Below, in pieces: positions 44,301-52,536 of a stretch of DNA of 64,000 nt. The position numbers and the translations under genes are program-made. The notes beneath the pieces are model-generated. The model was given only the letters and a program-made list of their open reading frames with translations. It was not told the origin of the DNA and did no database searches. The stretch spans positions 4,092,001-4,156,000 of the forward strand of contig NZ_CP088156.1 in assembly GCF_021088345.1 (NCBI RefSeq). Reading direction: 5' to 3'. Position 1 is the first letter of the stretch. Each line of letters opens with the position of its first letter. This stretch comes from Bradyrhizobium ontarionense. GTDB taxonomy: Bacteria; Pseudomonadota; Alphaproteobacteria; Rhizobiales; Xanthobacteraceae.

Positions 44301-44803
44301 GCCCGGAGATGCGCTCCACCGGCGAGGTGATGGGCATCGACCGTTCGTTTGCGGTGGCCTTTGCCAAGAGCCAGCTCGGCGGCGGAACACGGGTGCCGCG
44401 CAAGGGCACGGTGTTCGTGTCGGTGCGCGAGAGCGACAAAGCCCGCATCACCGAGGTGGTGCGGATGCTGCACGCACTCGGCTTCAAGGTGGTCGCGACC
44501 TCCGGTACCCAGCGCTTTCTGACCGATCAGGGCGTGCCGACCGAGAAGATCAACAAGGTGCTGGAAGGGCGGCCCCACATCGTGGACGCCATCACCAACG
44601 GCGACATCCAGCTGGTCTTCAACACGACCGAAGGTCCCCAGGCCCTGGCGGACAGCCGCTCGCTGCGGCGCGCTGCCCTCTTGCATAAAGTGCCGTATTA
44701 CACCACTCTTTCGGGTGCCGTTGCGGCCGCACAAGGTATCCGCGCCTATCTCGGCGGGGACCTTGAGGTTCGCACCCTGCAGAGTTACTTTTCCGAAAAC
44801 TAA
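41339..44803 (+). CDS. carB: Carbamoyl-phosphate synthase large subunit
   Basis: 1154 residues, full length. Two ATP-grasp halves (each with the [19 protein letters not shown] / [19 protein letters not shown] start and the [13 protein letters not shown] / [13 protein letters not shown] nucleotide loops). The central oligomerisation domain lies between about residues 420 and 560, and the C-terminal MGS-like allosteric domain ([20 protein letters not shown]) is present. It makes carbamoyl phosphate from bicarbonate, ATP and CarA-derived ammonia. A short insert near residues 160-200 ([21 protein letters not shown]) is longer than in E. coli. Separated from carA. Confidence 0.98.
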   Translation: MPKRTDISTILIIGAGPIVIGQACEFDYSGTQAVKALKEEGYRVVLVNSNPATIMTDPELADATYIEPITPEIVARIIEKERHVIPGGFALLPTMGGQTALNCALSLRRQGTLEKFDVEMIGATADAIDKAEDRQLFRNAMEKIGLQTPKSRLANASALKKQYRDKYHAERDKLAGAERDELDRQWTLGENERRKRYQEHALGQALMALSEIGLPAIIRPSFTMGGTGGGIAYNKEEYLDIIERGLDASPTNEVLIEESVLGWKEYEMEVVRDKKDNCIIVCSIENLDPMGVHTGDSITVAPALTLTDKEYQIMRDASLAVLREIGVETGGSNVQFGVNPADGRMVVIEMNPRVSRSSALASKATGFPIAKVAAKLAIGYTLDEIANDITGGATPASFEPTIDYVVTKIPRFAFEKFPGASTTLTTSMKSVGEVMAIGRTFQESLQKALRGLETGLTGLDEIEIDGLGRGDDKNAIRAALGTPTPNRLLQVAQAMRLGWSDEEIFNSCKIDRWFLSQMRSIVEMEDKVRRYGLPPNATGMRTLKAMGFSDARLAVLANTTEAEIAAQRHALGVRPAFKRIDTCAAEFASPTAYMYSSYETPFAGNLADESAPSDKKKVIILGGGPNRIGQGIEFDYCCCHACFALADAGYETIMINCNPETVSTDYDTADRLYFEPLTAEDVLEIIATERKNGTVHGVIVQFGGQTPLKLARALEAADVPILGTSPEAIDLAEDRDRFKRILDKLRLKQPKNGIAYSVEQARLVAADLGLPLVVRPSYVLGGRAMQIIREDNQLGDYLLGTLPELVPADVKARYPNDKTGQINTVLGKNPLLFDRYLSDATEIDVDCLSDGKDTFIVGIMEHIEEAGIHSGDSACSLPPHSLDEATIAELERQTRELALGLDVVGLMNVQYAIKDGTIYVLEVNPRASRTVPFVAKVVGTPVAKIAARIMAGEKLADFGLKKRNLKHVGVKESVFPFARFPGVDTVLGPEMRSTGEVMGIDRSFAVAFAKSQLGGGTRVPRKGTVFVSVRESDKARITEVVRMLHALGFKVVATSGTQRFLTDQGVPTEKINKVLEGRPHIVDAITNGDIQLVFNTTEGPQALADSRSLRRAALLHKVPYYTTLSGAVAAAQGIRAYLGGDLEVRTLQSYFSEN

Positions 44804-45011
44804 TCGCGACCAGCGGGCGAACGCACGCTAAGCGATTGGCAACAATCGGCAATAAAGCCTCTCGGCAGGAACTCGCCGCGCCGTTCGATGTTGTACCGGC
44901 CTTCGACGGGCCGGCGATCTGCCTTTCAGACTTTGCTTTGAGCGGCAAAGACCTATTGTGAACATGCTGATCGTGCGCGCCGTTGCCCGCGCGACTGAAG
45001 GACGAGAAGAG

Positions 45012-45488
45012 ATGGTGGAAAAGGTTCCCATGACTTCGATGGGCTACGCCGCGCTGGAGATCGAACTGAAGCAGCGTCAGTCGGTGGACCGTCCGCGCAT
45101 CATCGAACACATTGCCGAAGCGCGCGCGCATGGCGACCTGTCTGAGAACGCCGAGTATCACGCCGCCAAGGAAGAGCAGTCGCACAATGAGGGCCGCATC
45201 GCCGAGATCGAGGACAAGCTCGCGCGCGCCGACGTGATCGACGTCACCAAGCTGTCGGGCGATACGATCAAGTTCGGCGCGACCGTGACCCTGATCGACG
45301 AGGACACTGAGAAGAAGGCGGTCTGGCAGATTGTCGGCGAGGTCGAAGCGGACGCCAAGAAGGGCAAGATCTCGATCACCTCCCCCCTCGGGCGCGCCCT
45401 GATCGGCAAGAAGAAGGGCACGTCTGTCGAGGTCATGGCCCCGGGCGGTGCGAAGTCCTACGAGATTGCCAAGGTCGAGTGGCGCTGA
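45012..45488 (+). CDS. greA: Transcription elongation factor GreA
   Basis: 158 residues. The N-terminal coiled coil ([63 protein letters not shown]) carries the acidic tip residues (DLSENAEY) that stimulate transcript cleavage by backtracked RNA polymerase. The C-terminal domain ends [39 protein letters not shown] 45012 gives the standard length; upstream in-frame starts add an atypical extension. Confidence 0.97.
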   Translation: MVEKVPMTSMGYAALEIELKQRQSVDRPRIIEHIAEARAHGDLSENAEYHAAKEEQSHNEGRIAEIEDKLARADVIDVTKLSGDTIKFGATVTLIDEDTEKKAVWQIVGEVEADAKKGKISITSPLGRALIGKKKGTSVEVMAPGGAKSYEIAKVEWR

Positions 45489-45513
45489 GCGCGCGCGCTG
45501 CCGATCTCTGCCG

Positions 45514-45544
45514 AAAGGCCGCGCCTCCTGCGCGGCCTTTTTTA
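45514..45544 (+). terminator. Intrinsic terminator of greA
   Basis: Perfect 11-base stem AAAGGCCGCGC (45514-45524) / GCGCGGCCTTT (45530-45540), five-base loop, then more T. 25 bases after the stop. Confidence 0.95.
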
Positions 45545-45731
45545 TTGTCGCGTTCATCGTCACGGCGCGCTTGCGCGGCGCAACTAGCGATTGCCAGCAG
45601 CCACATATGGCTGCAATGCGGCGAGAACACGCGTAATTCATCTGTTGCGGCACCGCCTTCCGGTGACGCAGTTCCGCTATTGCGCTAGCAATTGCGATAC
45701 TGTCTCAAGTTTGAACATGGGGGATGACTAC

Positions 45732-46136
45732 ATGGAGCATATGCTTTCCAGATATCAGCCGCTGGCGCTGAGCCTGTTCCGCTTCATCACGGGCCTGCTG
45801 CTGTTTCAGTACGGCGTGGCGAAGATCTTCAAATTTCCGGCGATCCCGTACTTCGCCAACGTGCCGCCATTGATCTATACCGCGGGCCTGATCGAGCTCG
45901 TGCTCGGCGCCCTGCTGCTGGCTGGCCTGTTTACCCGTCCCGTCGCTTTCATCCTCGCCGGCGAAATGGCCTCGGCCTATTTCCTCGGCCACATGTTCAA
46001 GACGGGCGAGCCGGTGTGGCTGCCGCTCCTGAACAATGGCACCGCTGCGATCGCGTTCTGCTTCTCCTGCCTGTACCTCGCGACGGCGGGCGGCGGCCCG
46101 ATCAGCCTCGACGCGATGCTGCGGAAGAAGATGTGA
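45732..46136 (+). CDS. DoxX-family membrane protein
   Basis: 134 residues with four helices and the DoxX pattern LSLFRFITGLLLFQYGVAKIF...YTAGLIELVLGALLLAGLFTRPVAFILAGEMASAYFLGHM. Members are linked to redox and quinone-related membrane functions, poorly defined. ATG 45732 has GGGGGA seven bases upstream; an ATG at 45717 is an alternative. Confidence 0.87.
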   Translation: MEHMLSRYQPLALSLFRFITGLLLFQYGVAKIFKFPAIPYFANVPPLIYTAGLIELVLGALLLAGLFTRPVAFILAGEMASAYFLGHMFKTGEPVWLPLLNNGTAAIAFCFSCLYLATAGGGPISLDAMLRKKM

Positions 46137-46152
46137 TTCGCGCTTTTTCCAT

Positions 46153-46256
46153 TGCCGTTCCGGGGTGAAGCGACCGCACCGCCCCCGGAATCTAGAACTT
46201 GCTCTACGATCTCGAGATTCCGGGTTCAGCACCTTGCGGGGCTGCCCCGGAATAGC
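46153..46256. repeat. Diverged family B-like repeat
   Basis: 'gccgttccggggtgaagc', 'cccggaatctagaactt', 'gagattccgggttc' and 'gccccggaatagc' follow the order of family B arms. It sits between the convergent doxX-like and lrp-like genes and may serve as their terminator. Confidence 0.6.
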
Positions 46257-46263
46257 GGCCAGA

Positions 46264-46743
46264 TCAGCTCCGCGCTTTCACGTCGAGCGGCACTGCGGCC
46301 TCGTATTTCGAATTGTGCAGCACCAGCGAGGTGCGGACATTGCGCACGTGCGGCGCCGCGGTGAGGTGCGTCACGAACTCCTGGAACGTCGCCATGTCCG
46401 GCGCCACGCATCTCAAGATGAAGTCGACCTCGCCGGACAGCATCCAGCATTCCCGCACCAGGGGCTCGGCCCGAACGAACTCCTCGAACGCCTTGAGATC
46501 GGCATCGGCCTGGCTCGACAGGTGGACCGACGCGAAAACAGTCACATCGAAACCGAGCTTGCGTGGATCGAGCAGACCCCGGTAGCCGGTGATGTAGCCC
46601 TCCTCCTCCAGCGTCCGCACCCGCCGCAGGCAAGGCGGCGGCGAAATGCCGACCCGCTTGGCGAGTTCGACATTGGTTATCCTGCCATCGGCTTGGATCT
46701 CGCTCAGGATTTTGAGATCGATCTCATCAAGATTCTTGGACAC
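46264..46743 (-). CDS. Lrp/AsnC-family regulator
   Basis: 159 residues starting at GTG. The winged helix (LDEIDLKILSEIQADGRITNVELAKRVGISPPPCLRRVRTLEEEGYITGYRGLLDPRKLGFDV) is followed by the RAM ligand-binding domain (LVRECWMLSGEVDFILRCVAPDMATFQEFV). It is divergent from trxB, a placement shared by many rhizobia. It may respond to an amino acid. AT-rich sequence at 46820-46860 is a plausible binding region. Confidence 0.9.
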   Translation of the reverse strand: MSKNLDEIDLKILSEIQADGRITNVELAKRVGISPPPCLRRVRTLEEEGYITGYRGLLDPRKLGFDVTVFASVHLSSQADADLKAFEEFVRAEPLVRECWMLSGEVDFILRCVAPDMATFQEFVTHLTAAPHVRNVRTSLVLHNSKYEAAVPLDVKARS

Positions 46744-46940
46744 TGGAATTGCGGGGGCTGGCGGGAACGGGCGGAGGCGCGGCCCCCGGAGCGGATGGCA
46801 ACTCTCTTAGCGCAGGCCGGTTGGTTTGCGCAATTTTATTACTTTAGATTTCCCCTGTTGACCTCGTCGTGAAGGGAAAATTCGCCGAGATGCGTTGCAA
46901 TTCTTGCATGGCTGGCCAGATGGCTTAGACTTCGATTTGA

Positions 46941-47993
<1,053 letters not shown>

Positions 47994-48030
47994 ACTCACG
48001 ATGCCACGATCACGGGATGGATTTACGGAT

Positions 48031-48924
48031 ATGGATTGGGACAAGCTGAAGGTGTTTCACGCAGCGGCGGAAGCGGGCAGCTTCACGCATGCCGGGGAGC
48101 AGCTCGGGCTGTCGCAATCGGCGGTGTCGCGACAGGTCAGCGCCCTCGAACAGGAGCTCGCCGTCTCGCTGTTCCATCGCCATGCGCGCGGCCTGATCCT
48201 GACCGAGCAAGGCGACCTCTTGTTCCGGACCGCGCATGACGTCTTCATGCAGCTGCAGGCGGCGCGCGCCAAACTGACCGACAGCCGCGAACGGCCGAGC
48301 GGTGACCTGAAGGTGACGACCACGCCGGGCGTCGGCATCAACTGGCTGATCCCCAGACTCGGCGAGTTCACCTCGCTCTATCCGGAGATCAGGATCACAC
48401 TGATCGTCACCGACGAGGAGCTCGACCTCTCGATGCGCGAGGCCGACGTTGCGATCCGCACCCGCAAGCCGACCCAACCCGACCTGATCCAGCGCAAGCT
48501 GTTCGCGATGGGCTTCCATGCCTACTGCTCGCCCGAATACATCAAGCGGTTCGGTACGCCACGGACCCTCGACGAGCTCGACGATCACCGCATCATCACG
48601 CTGGCCGACGGCCAGGTGGCCCCGCATCTGCAGAACCGCAACTGGCTGGTCGAAGCCGGCCGCAACGGCTCCGGTCCGCGCGAAGCCTATTTCAGGGTCA
48701 ACAACATCTTGGGCCTCGTGCGGGCCTGTCAGCAGGGTCTCGGCATCGCCGCGCTGCCCGATTACCTCGTCGAGGAAAATAGCCGTCTGGTGCAGCTGTT
48801 CGGCGAATCGGACTCCATTCAGCTCGACACCTACTTCGTCTATCCCGAGGAATTGAAGACGGTCGCGCGCGTTCAGGTGTTCCGTGACTTTGTCGTGAGC
48901 AAAGCCCAGCGCTGGCCGGCCTGA
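48031..48924 (+). CDS. lsrB: LysR-type regulator of the LsrB/VtlR type
   Basis: 297 residues. The N-terminal HTH (DWDKLKVFHAAAEAGSFTHAGEQLGLSQSAVSRQVSALEQELAVSLFHRHARGLILTEQGDLL) closely follows VtlR (Brucella) and LsrB (Sinorhizobium/Agrobacterium). The effector domain includes GDLKVTTTPGVGINWLIPRLGEF. In those genera the gene sits after trxB, as here, and VtlR activates an AbcR small RNA. An in-frame ATG at 48001 is an alternative start. Tandem sRNA candidates follow immediately. Confidence 0.88.
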   Translation: MDWDKLKVFHAAAEAGSFTHAGEQLGLSQSAVSRQVSALEQELAVSLFHRHARGLILTEQGDLLFRTAHDVFMQLQAARAKLTDSRERPSGDLKVTTTPGVGINWLIPRLGEFTSLYPEIRITLIVTDEELDLSMREADVAIRTRKPTQPDLIQRKLFAMGFHAYCSPEYIKRFGTPRTLDELDDHRIITLADGQVAPHLQNRNWLVEAGRNGSGPREAYFRVNNILGLVRACQQGLGIAALPDYLVEENSRLVQLFGESDSIQLDTYFVYPEELKTVARVQVFRDFVVSKAQRWPA

Positions 48925-48957
48925 CCTTGTCATCTCACCAGTGTGATCTGACATTGT

Positions 48958-48972
48958 GCATGTCTGACATGC
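48958..48972. promoter_or_regulatory. Perfect 15-bp palindrome upstream of the first sRNA
   Basis: GCATGTC-T-GACATGC, 34 bases after the lsrB stop and about 60 bases before the predicted sRNA 1 start. Its position fits an activator site, possibly for LsrB/VtlR; it contains the LysR T-N11-A pattern. A TTGCCG/CATACT pair (48984-48989, 49008-49013) may be the promoter. Confidence 0.5.
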
Positions 48973-49019
48973 GGCTTGCATGGTTGCCGCAATGCTGCTC
49001 CGAAGCTCATACTGCAGCC

Positions 49020-49170
49020 GTGCTGAGCGTTGGCGTTGCGCATTGTCCCCCTCCTCCAGTGGCGCAAGCGCTCAGAAATCCCTCTTGAAGGTGATCCCTC
49101 TTGAAGGTGATTGTGTCGGCCGCGTTGGCCAGTACCTCCAGCCGGGCTCTTTGGGCCCGGCTATTTTTTT
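49020..49170 (+). ncRNA. Candidate AbcR-like (alpha-r15) sRNA 1
   Basis: A hairpin with stems TGAGCG/CGCTCA (49024-49029, 49069-49074) and TTGCGC/GCGCAA (49036-49041, 49062-49067) displays a C-rich loop TCCCCCTCCTC, complementary to Shine-Dalgarno sequences. Then come two tandem copies of ATCCCTCTTGAAGGTG (49078-49109), a small GGCC stem, and a strong terminator AGCCGGG/CCCGGCT (49140-49162) with seven T. The site after lsrB, the anti-SD loop and the tandem partner match AbcR sRNAs, trans-acting Hfq-dependent regulators of ABC transporter mRNAs. Boundaries are estimates. Confidence 0.65.
49078..49109. repeat. Exact 16-bp tandem duplication inside sRNA 1
   Basis: ATCCCTCTTGAAGGTG occurs at 49078-49093 and again at 49094-49109 without a mismatch. 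Each copy carries a CCCTC core that could pair with ribosome-binding sites. Confidence 0.95.
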
Positions 49171-49239
49171 GTCCAACTATTTCTTGCGCCGGCGCGGCGC
49201 GGCGTTGACAGCCCGCCTCACACCGCGCATGTAGGATCA

Positions 49240-49371
49240 TGTCCACATCGTCGCACGCCAAGCTGTCGTCGAAAAAAGCTCCCCTCCCGGGGACATGTGG
49301 ACGCGCGCGCTAGAATCTTCGGAATTCACCGCCGCATCACCAAGCCCCGCCGCAAGGACGGGGCTTTTTTT
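49240..49371 (+). ncRNA. Candidate AbcR-like (alpha-r15) sRNA 2
   Basis: TTGACA (49205-49210) with a -10-like CATGTA 17 bp downstream predicts a start near 49240. GTCCACAT (49241-49248) pairs with ATGTGGAC (49295-49302), enclosing a C-rich segment GCTCCCCTCCCGGGG that contains an anti-Shine-Dalgarno run. The terminator is AGCCCCG (49343-49349) / CGGGGCT (49359-49365) with seven T. Same design as the preceding sRNA candidate, in tandem. Confidence 0.62.
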
Positions 49372-49410
49372 GCGTCTCGTCTCCGGCAATCACACCCAAG
49401 GAGATGGACC

Positions 49411-50334
49411 ATGACCGACCCTCGCGCACAACTGCACGGCCTCTGGCTGCCGCTGATCACCCCCTTTTCAGATGGCGCGCTCGACGAACCATCCTTGCGC
49501 AAGCTGGTCCGGCACTACGCGGCTCAGCCGATCGACGGATTCGTGCTGGGCGCAACGTCGGGTGAAGGACTGGCATTGTCGTGGGACGAACGCCTGCGGC
49601 TGGTCAGTGCGGTGCGCACCGAGCTCGAGGCGGTCGGGCGGCCGCTGCCGATCTGCCTCGGCCTCGCCGGGGCTGCAACCTCCGATCTCATCGATGCGCT
49701 CGAGCGGACCGCATCATGGCCGATCGACCTCTATCTGATCTCGAGCCCGCCTTACGTCCGTCCATCACAACGCGGCCTGCTCGCTCATTTCCTGGCGCTG
49801 GCCGACCGCGCCGCTCATCCGATCGTGCTCTACAACATCCCCTATCGCTCGGCCGTCGGGCTCGACAACGAGACCCTGCTGCAGCTCGCCGAACATCCGG
49901 CGATCGTCGGGCTCAAGGATTGCTGCGCCAACCGCATGCAGACGCGGGATCTCATCACACGCCGTCCACCCGGCTTTCGCATCCTGACCGGCGAAGACGC
50001 CCAGAGCTTCGACGCCCTGCAGGCCGGTGCCGACGGCGCCATCCTGCTCTCGGCTCATGTGGAGACCGAAACGTTCGCTTCGATTCTCCAGCACGTAAAG
50101 GCAGGCCGACACGACGCTGCGGCAGCGTGCTGGGCACAGGTCGAAGATCTCACGCGGCTGTTGTTTACCGAGCCGAGCCCGGCGCCGGCCAAGTACTGGC
50201 TGGCTCGGACCGGCGTGATCGCAAGCGCGCAGGTGCGGCTGCCAATGGTGGAGGTCAGCACCGAGCTCGCTGCCCGGCTGGATCAGGAGATCGAACGCCG
50301 TGTGCAGCGGGAGGTGCAGCCTCGCGTCGCCTGA
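49411..50334 (+). CDS. DapA-family aldolase/lyase (dihydrodipicolinate synthase family)
   Basis: 307 residues, TIM barrel. Schiff-base lysine K169 (IVGLKDCC), Y141 and R146 in YNIPYRS, and the ATSGEG loop (48-53) correspond to E. coli DapA K161, Y133, R138 and T44-T45. It could be 4-hydroxy-tetrahydrodipicolinate synthase for lysine/DAP synthesis, or a related pyruvate-dependent aldolase; the substitution Ser for the second Thr leaves this open. AAGGAG precedes the ATG at 49411. Preceded by the sRNA pair. Confidence 0.85.
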   Translation: MTDPRAQLHGLWLPLITPFSDGALDEPSLRKLVRHYAAQPIDGFVLGATSGEGLALSWDERLRLVSAVRTELEAVGRPLPICLGLAGAATSDLIDALERTASWPIDLYLISSPPYVRPSQRGLLAHFLALADRAAHPIVLYNIPYRSAVGLDNETLLQLAEHPAIVGLKDCCANRMQTRDLITRRPPGFRILTGEDAQSFDALQAGADGAILLSAHVETETFASILQHVKAGRHDAAAACWAQVEDLTRLLFTEPSPAPAKYWLARTGVIASAQVRLPMVEVSTELAARLDQEIERRVQREVQPRVA

Positions 50335-50544
50335 TCCGAACGCGATCGTCGGCTCCATCTCGCCCCTTGACCCGATCGGGAGCGGCGAAGGCAGAGCCGG
50401 CGGCGCTGGCTGCGCAGGCGAGGACCGAAACCCCCGTGGTTAATCCGGGCTAACGGACGCAACCAAAATGCACCGCAGTCCGCAGCCAGCTTCTTAAAGA
50501 CATTCCGCTATCGATGTTGAAAACGTTGAGAACGCGGGGACGTC

Positions 50545-50679
50545 GTGGCTTTGCAGGATCATCCATACCCTGACCAGCAGGGATTCAGCGTCGAGGACAT
50601 CGTCTGGGCGGTCGGGATCTGGTCCGTGATCCTGACCCTGACGCCGGCAATCGCCATCTATCTTCTGATGATCGCCTGA
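50545..50679 (+). CDS. Putative 44-aa single-pass membrane peptide
   Basis: GTG start at 50545 preceded by CGGGGA, stop TGA at 50677-50679. A polar N-terminus (ALQDHPYPDQQGFSVED) is followed by one hydrophobic helix (IWSVILTLTPAIAIYLLMIA). No homologue is known to me; the frame is short and could be chance, but the clean amphipathic-to-membrane layout argues for a real gene. Confidence 0.4.
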   Translation: MALQDHPYPDQQGFSVEDIVWAVGIWSVILTLTPAIAIYLLMIA

Positions 50680-50794
50680 CCCCGCCGCGCGATCTGGAAG
50701 GCCTAATCATGCTCCAATTCGACCGGTTGACGGACCGGCCGAACACGACGAACGCGCGGAACCCCGCGCGTGCATGCTGATCCCCGTGCTGAGA

Positions 50795-51472
50795 TCAGGC
50801 TGCCTGCTTGTGCATGGCGCCATTGGCCGACACCGTGCCGCGAATCGCCCTTACCGAACGCTCGATCGCAGCCCACAGCCGGGCGATCTCGGCAGCCGCA
50901 CGGCCTTCCGCATAATATTCGCGCACGCCTTCGCCCTGTCCCAGCGCCATCAGAAGATCCGCACGATTGGTGATCTGTCCGCCCCACACCGGTGCCTTGA
51001 ATTTCGCCAGCGCCTCGCGAGCGATGGTGACGATCGGGCTCTCGGCATCGTCGCGGCGCGCCGGCGCGCCATTGAGCACGACCGCGTAGGGCTTGCGCGC
51101 GGCACGGCAGGTCTGGATGGTTTCCTGAACCGCGTTGACGTCGAACACACCGGGACGGGCCGGAATGATGACCATGGTCGCGTTCTTGATCGCATCCTCG
51201 ACGACGGCCGAAATGGTCGGCGGCGTATCGATCAGCACCCACTCAACGCCGTCGCGGCGCGCGGCGGACACGATTGCGCTCACCGAGTTCACGGCCGTCT
51301 TGATCGGCGGCTCGTTGGTGCCGCGCAGCTTGTGCCACAGCGTCAGCGACCCCTGAGGGTCGGCATCGATCAGCAGACAGGACTTGCTCGACTTGATCTG
51401 CGCGGCGAGATGGGCGGCCAGGGTGCTCTTGCCTGATCCGCCCTTACGCGAAGCGAAAACAATAACGTTCAT
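50795..51472 (-). CDS. Orphan ParA/MinD-like P-loop ATPase
   Basis: 225 residues. A deviant Walker A at the N-terminus (SRKGGSGKST with the signature Lys), LLIDADPQGSLTLW, and Walker B/switch WVLIDTPPTIS. Such proteins position or segregate DNA or large complexes. There is no ParB-like gene next to it, and the chromosomal parAB locus is normally elsewhere, so a role in cargo positioning or plasmid-derived partition is possible. Confidence 0.88.
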   Translation of the reverse strand: MNVIVFASRKGGSGKSTLAAHLAAQIKSSKSCLLIDADPQGSLTLWHKLRGTNEPPIKTAVNSVSAIVSAARRDGVEWVLIDTPPTISAVVEDAIKNATMVIIPARPGVFDVNAVQETIQTCRAARKPYAVVLNGAPARRDDAESPIVTIAREALAKFKAPVWGGQITNRADLLMALGQGEGVREYYAEGRAAAEIARLWAAIERSVRAIRGTVSANGAMHKQAA

Positions 51473-51751
51473 ACCTTGGCCTCCAGATTGACCCCGGCAG
51501 CGAAAATGAATCAGCGCGCTGATTCGCGGAAGATAAATTTAGCGATCATTAAGGCGTAACCCCTGATTGCTGAAACGCATTGGTTTTTGAGTCACACCGA
51601 GACGAGGAAAACGGCGGATCAGGCCGCATTGTTCGACAACATCCGGTCATGCCCGATCGCGTTTGCATGTTGAGGCTGCGCAAACGACGCGCGAACCGAA
51701 CTGGTCCGCTCATCGAGCTCTTTCGAGTGCTGCCTGATGCGGCAAGATGAA

Positions 51752-52111
51752 TCACTCGGTCGCGTCCGGGCGGCCTGCTCTCCTGGTCTCACCCGCACGC
51801 GTGGTCGCCGACTTCTTTGCGACAGCGGGACGGATGCTCATCGGCCTGTCCACGCGCCCGGAACTCGCGGCTTCGCGCGGCTGTGGTCCGAACTGGGCGC
51901 GACACGGCGGTGACAGCTCCGCCTTGCGACGAACCATGCAGGCAGTCACGCGATCGACATCTGGAATGTCGGAACTACAAAGCCGGAAGGCATCGCCCGT
52001 GCACGCCTGCTCCTGCTCGGCGGTATAGGCGGATGCTACTCCGGGCACTAACAGCGCAGCTGTCGCGACCAGCACAGCGGCGACGCCTGAACCGAAGCCT
52101 ACCCCCCTCAT
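51752..52111 (-). CDS. Small secreted cysteine-containing hypothetical protein
   Basis: 119 residues with a strong GGGGAGG site, a signal peptide ending ASAY, and four cysteines in EQACTGDAFRLCSSDIPDVDRVTACMVRRKAELSPPC that probably form two disulfides in the periplasm. The C-terminal third is basic, Ser/Arg-rich and low in complexity. No function is known to me. The 279 bases upstream of the parA-like gene start (51473-51751) show nothing. Confidence 0.7.
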   Translation of the reverse strand: MRGVGFGSGVAAVLVATAALLVPGVASAYTAEQEQACTGDAFRLCSSDIPDVDRVTACMVRRKAELSPPCRAQFGPQPREAASSGRVDRPMSIRPAVAKKSATTRAGETRRAGRPDATE

Positions 52112-52451
52112 GGTTTCCTCCCCTCGCTACCGCAAATGTGATTGAAGGAGGCGGGATTCGCAAGCTGGCGCTCAACGTCGGAAGTTCTATCAAGCCGCGC
52201 CGCGTTCGCTCGCGAATTTGAAGCCGAAGACAATGCCGGCGATATATCCGTTGAAATACGGGGGGCATGATTGCGCCCGCGCGATGCAATCAGCGTCGTG
52301 CACACGACGTCGAACGATCAGACGTGCCGCATGCCGCGGCTCCAGGGCCAACTCGCGATGCCCACATGCAGCTCGAGCTCGCGATCAGGATGGAAATGCA
52401 GCTGTCGAGAACGAGGGCGGCAACCACTTCAAGGTTCGTGAGGAATGCTTG
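52112..52451. other. Intergenic region upstream of the island regulator
   Basis: About 340 bases with no supported gene, between the divergent secreted-protein gene and the dyad in front of the MEDS-SARP gene. Confidence 0.5.
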
Positions 52452-52493
52452 CGAAACAAGGCCTTGCATGTTTCGGACGGCCGCTCTTAGACT
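52452..52493 (+). promoter_or_regulatory. Dyad and -10 box before the MEDS-SARP regulator gene
   Basis: CGAAACA (52452-52458) and TGTTTCG (52469-52475) form a perfect seven-base inverted repeat with a 10-base spacer, in the position of a -35 region. TAGACT (52488-52493) resembles the -10 boxes of the island promoters. The 11-bp-spaced heptamers of those promoters are not present here, so a different regulator may act. Confidence 0.5.
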
Positions 52494-52536
52494 ACCGCTC
52501 GTCTGCCGCCTCCAATGATGAGGTTGGAGCGGGTGA

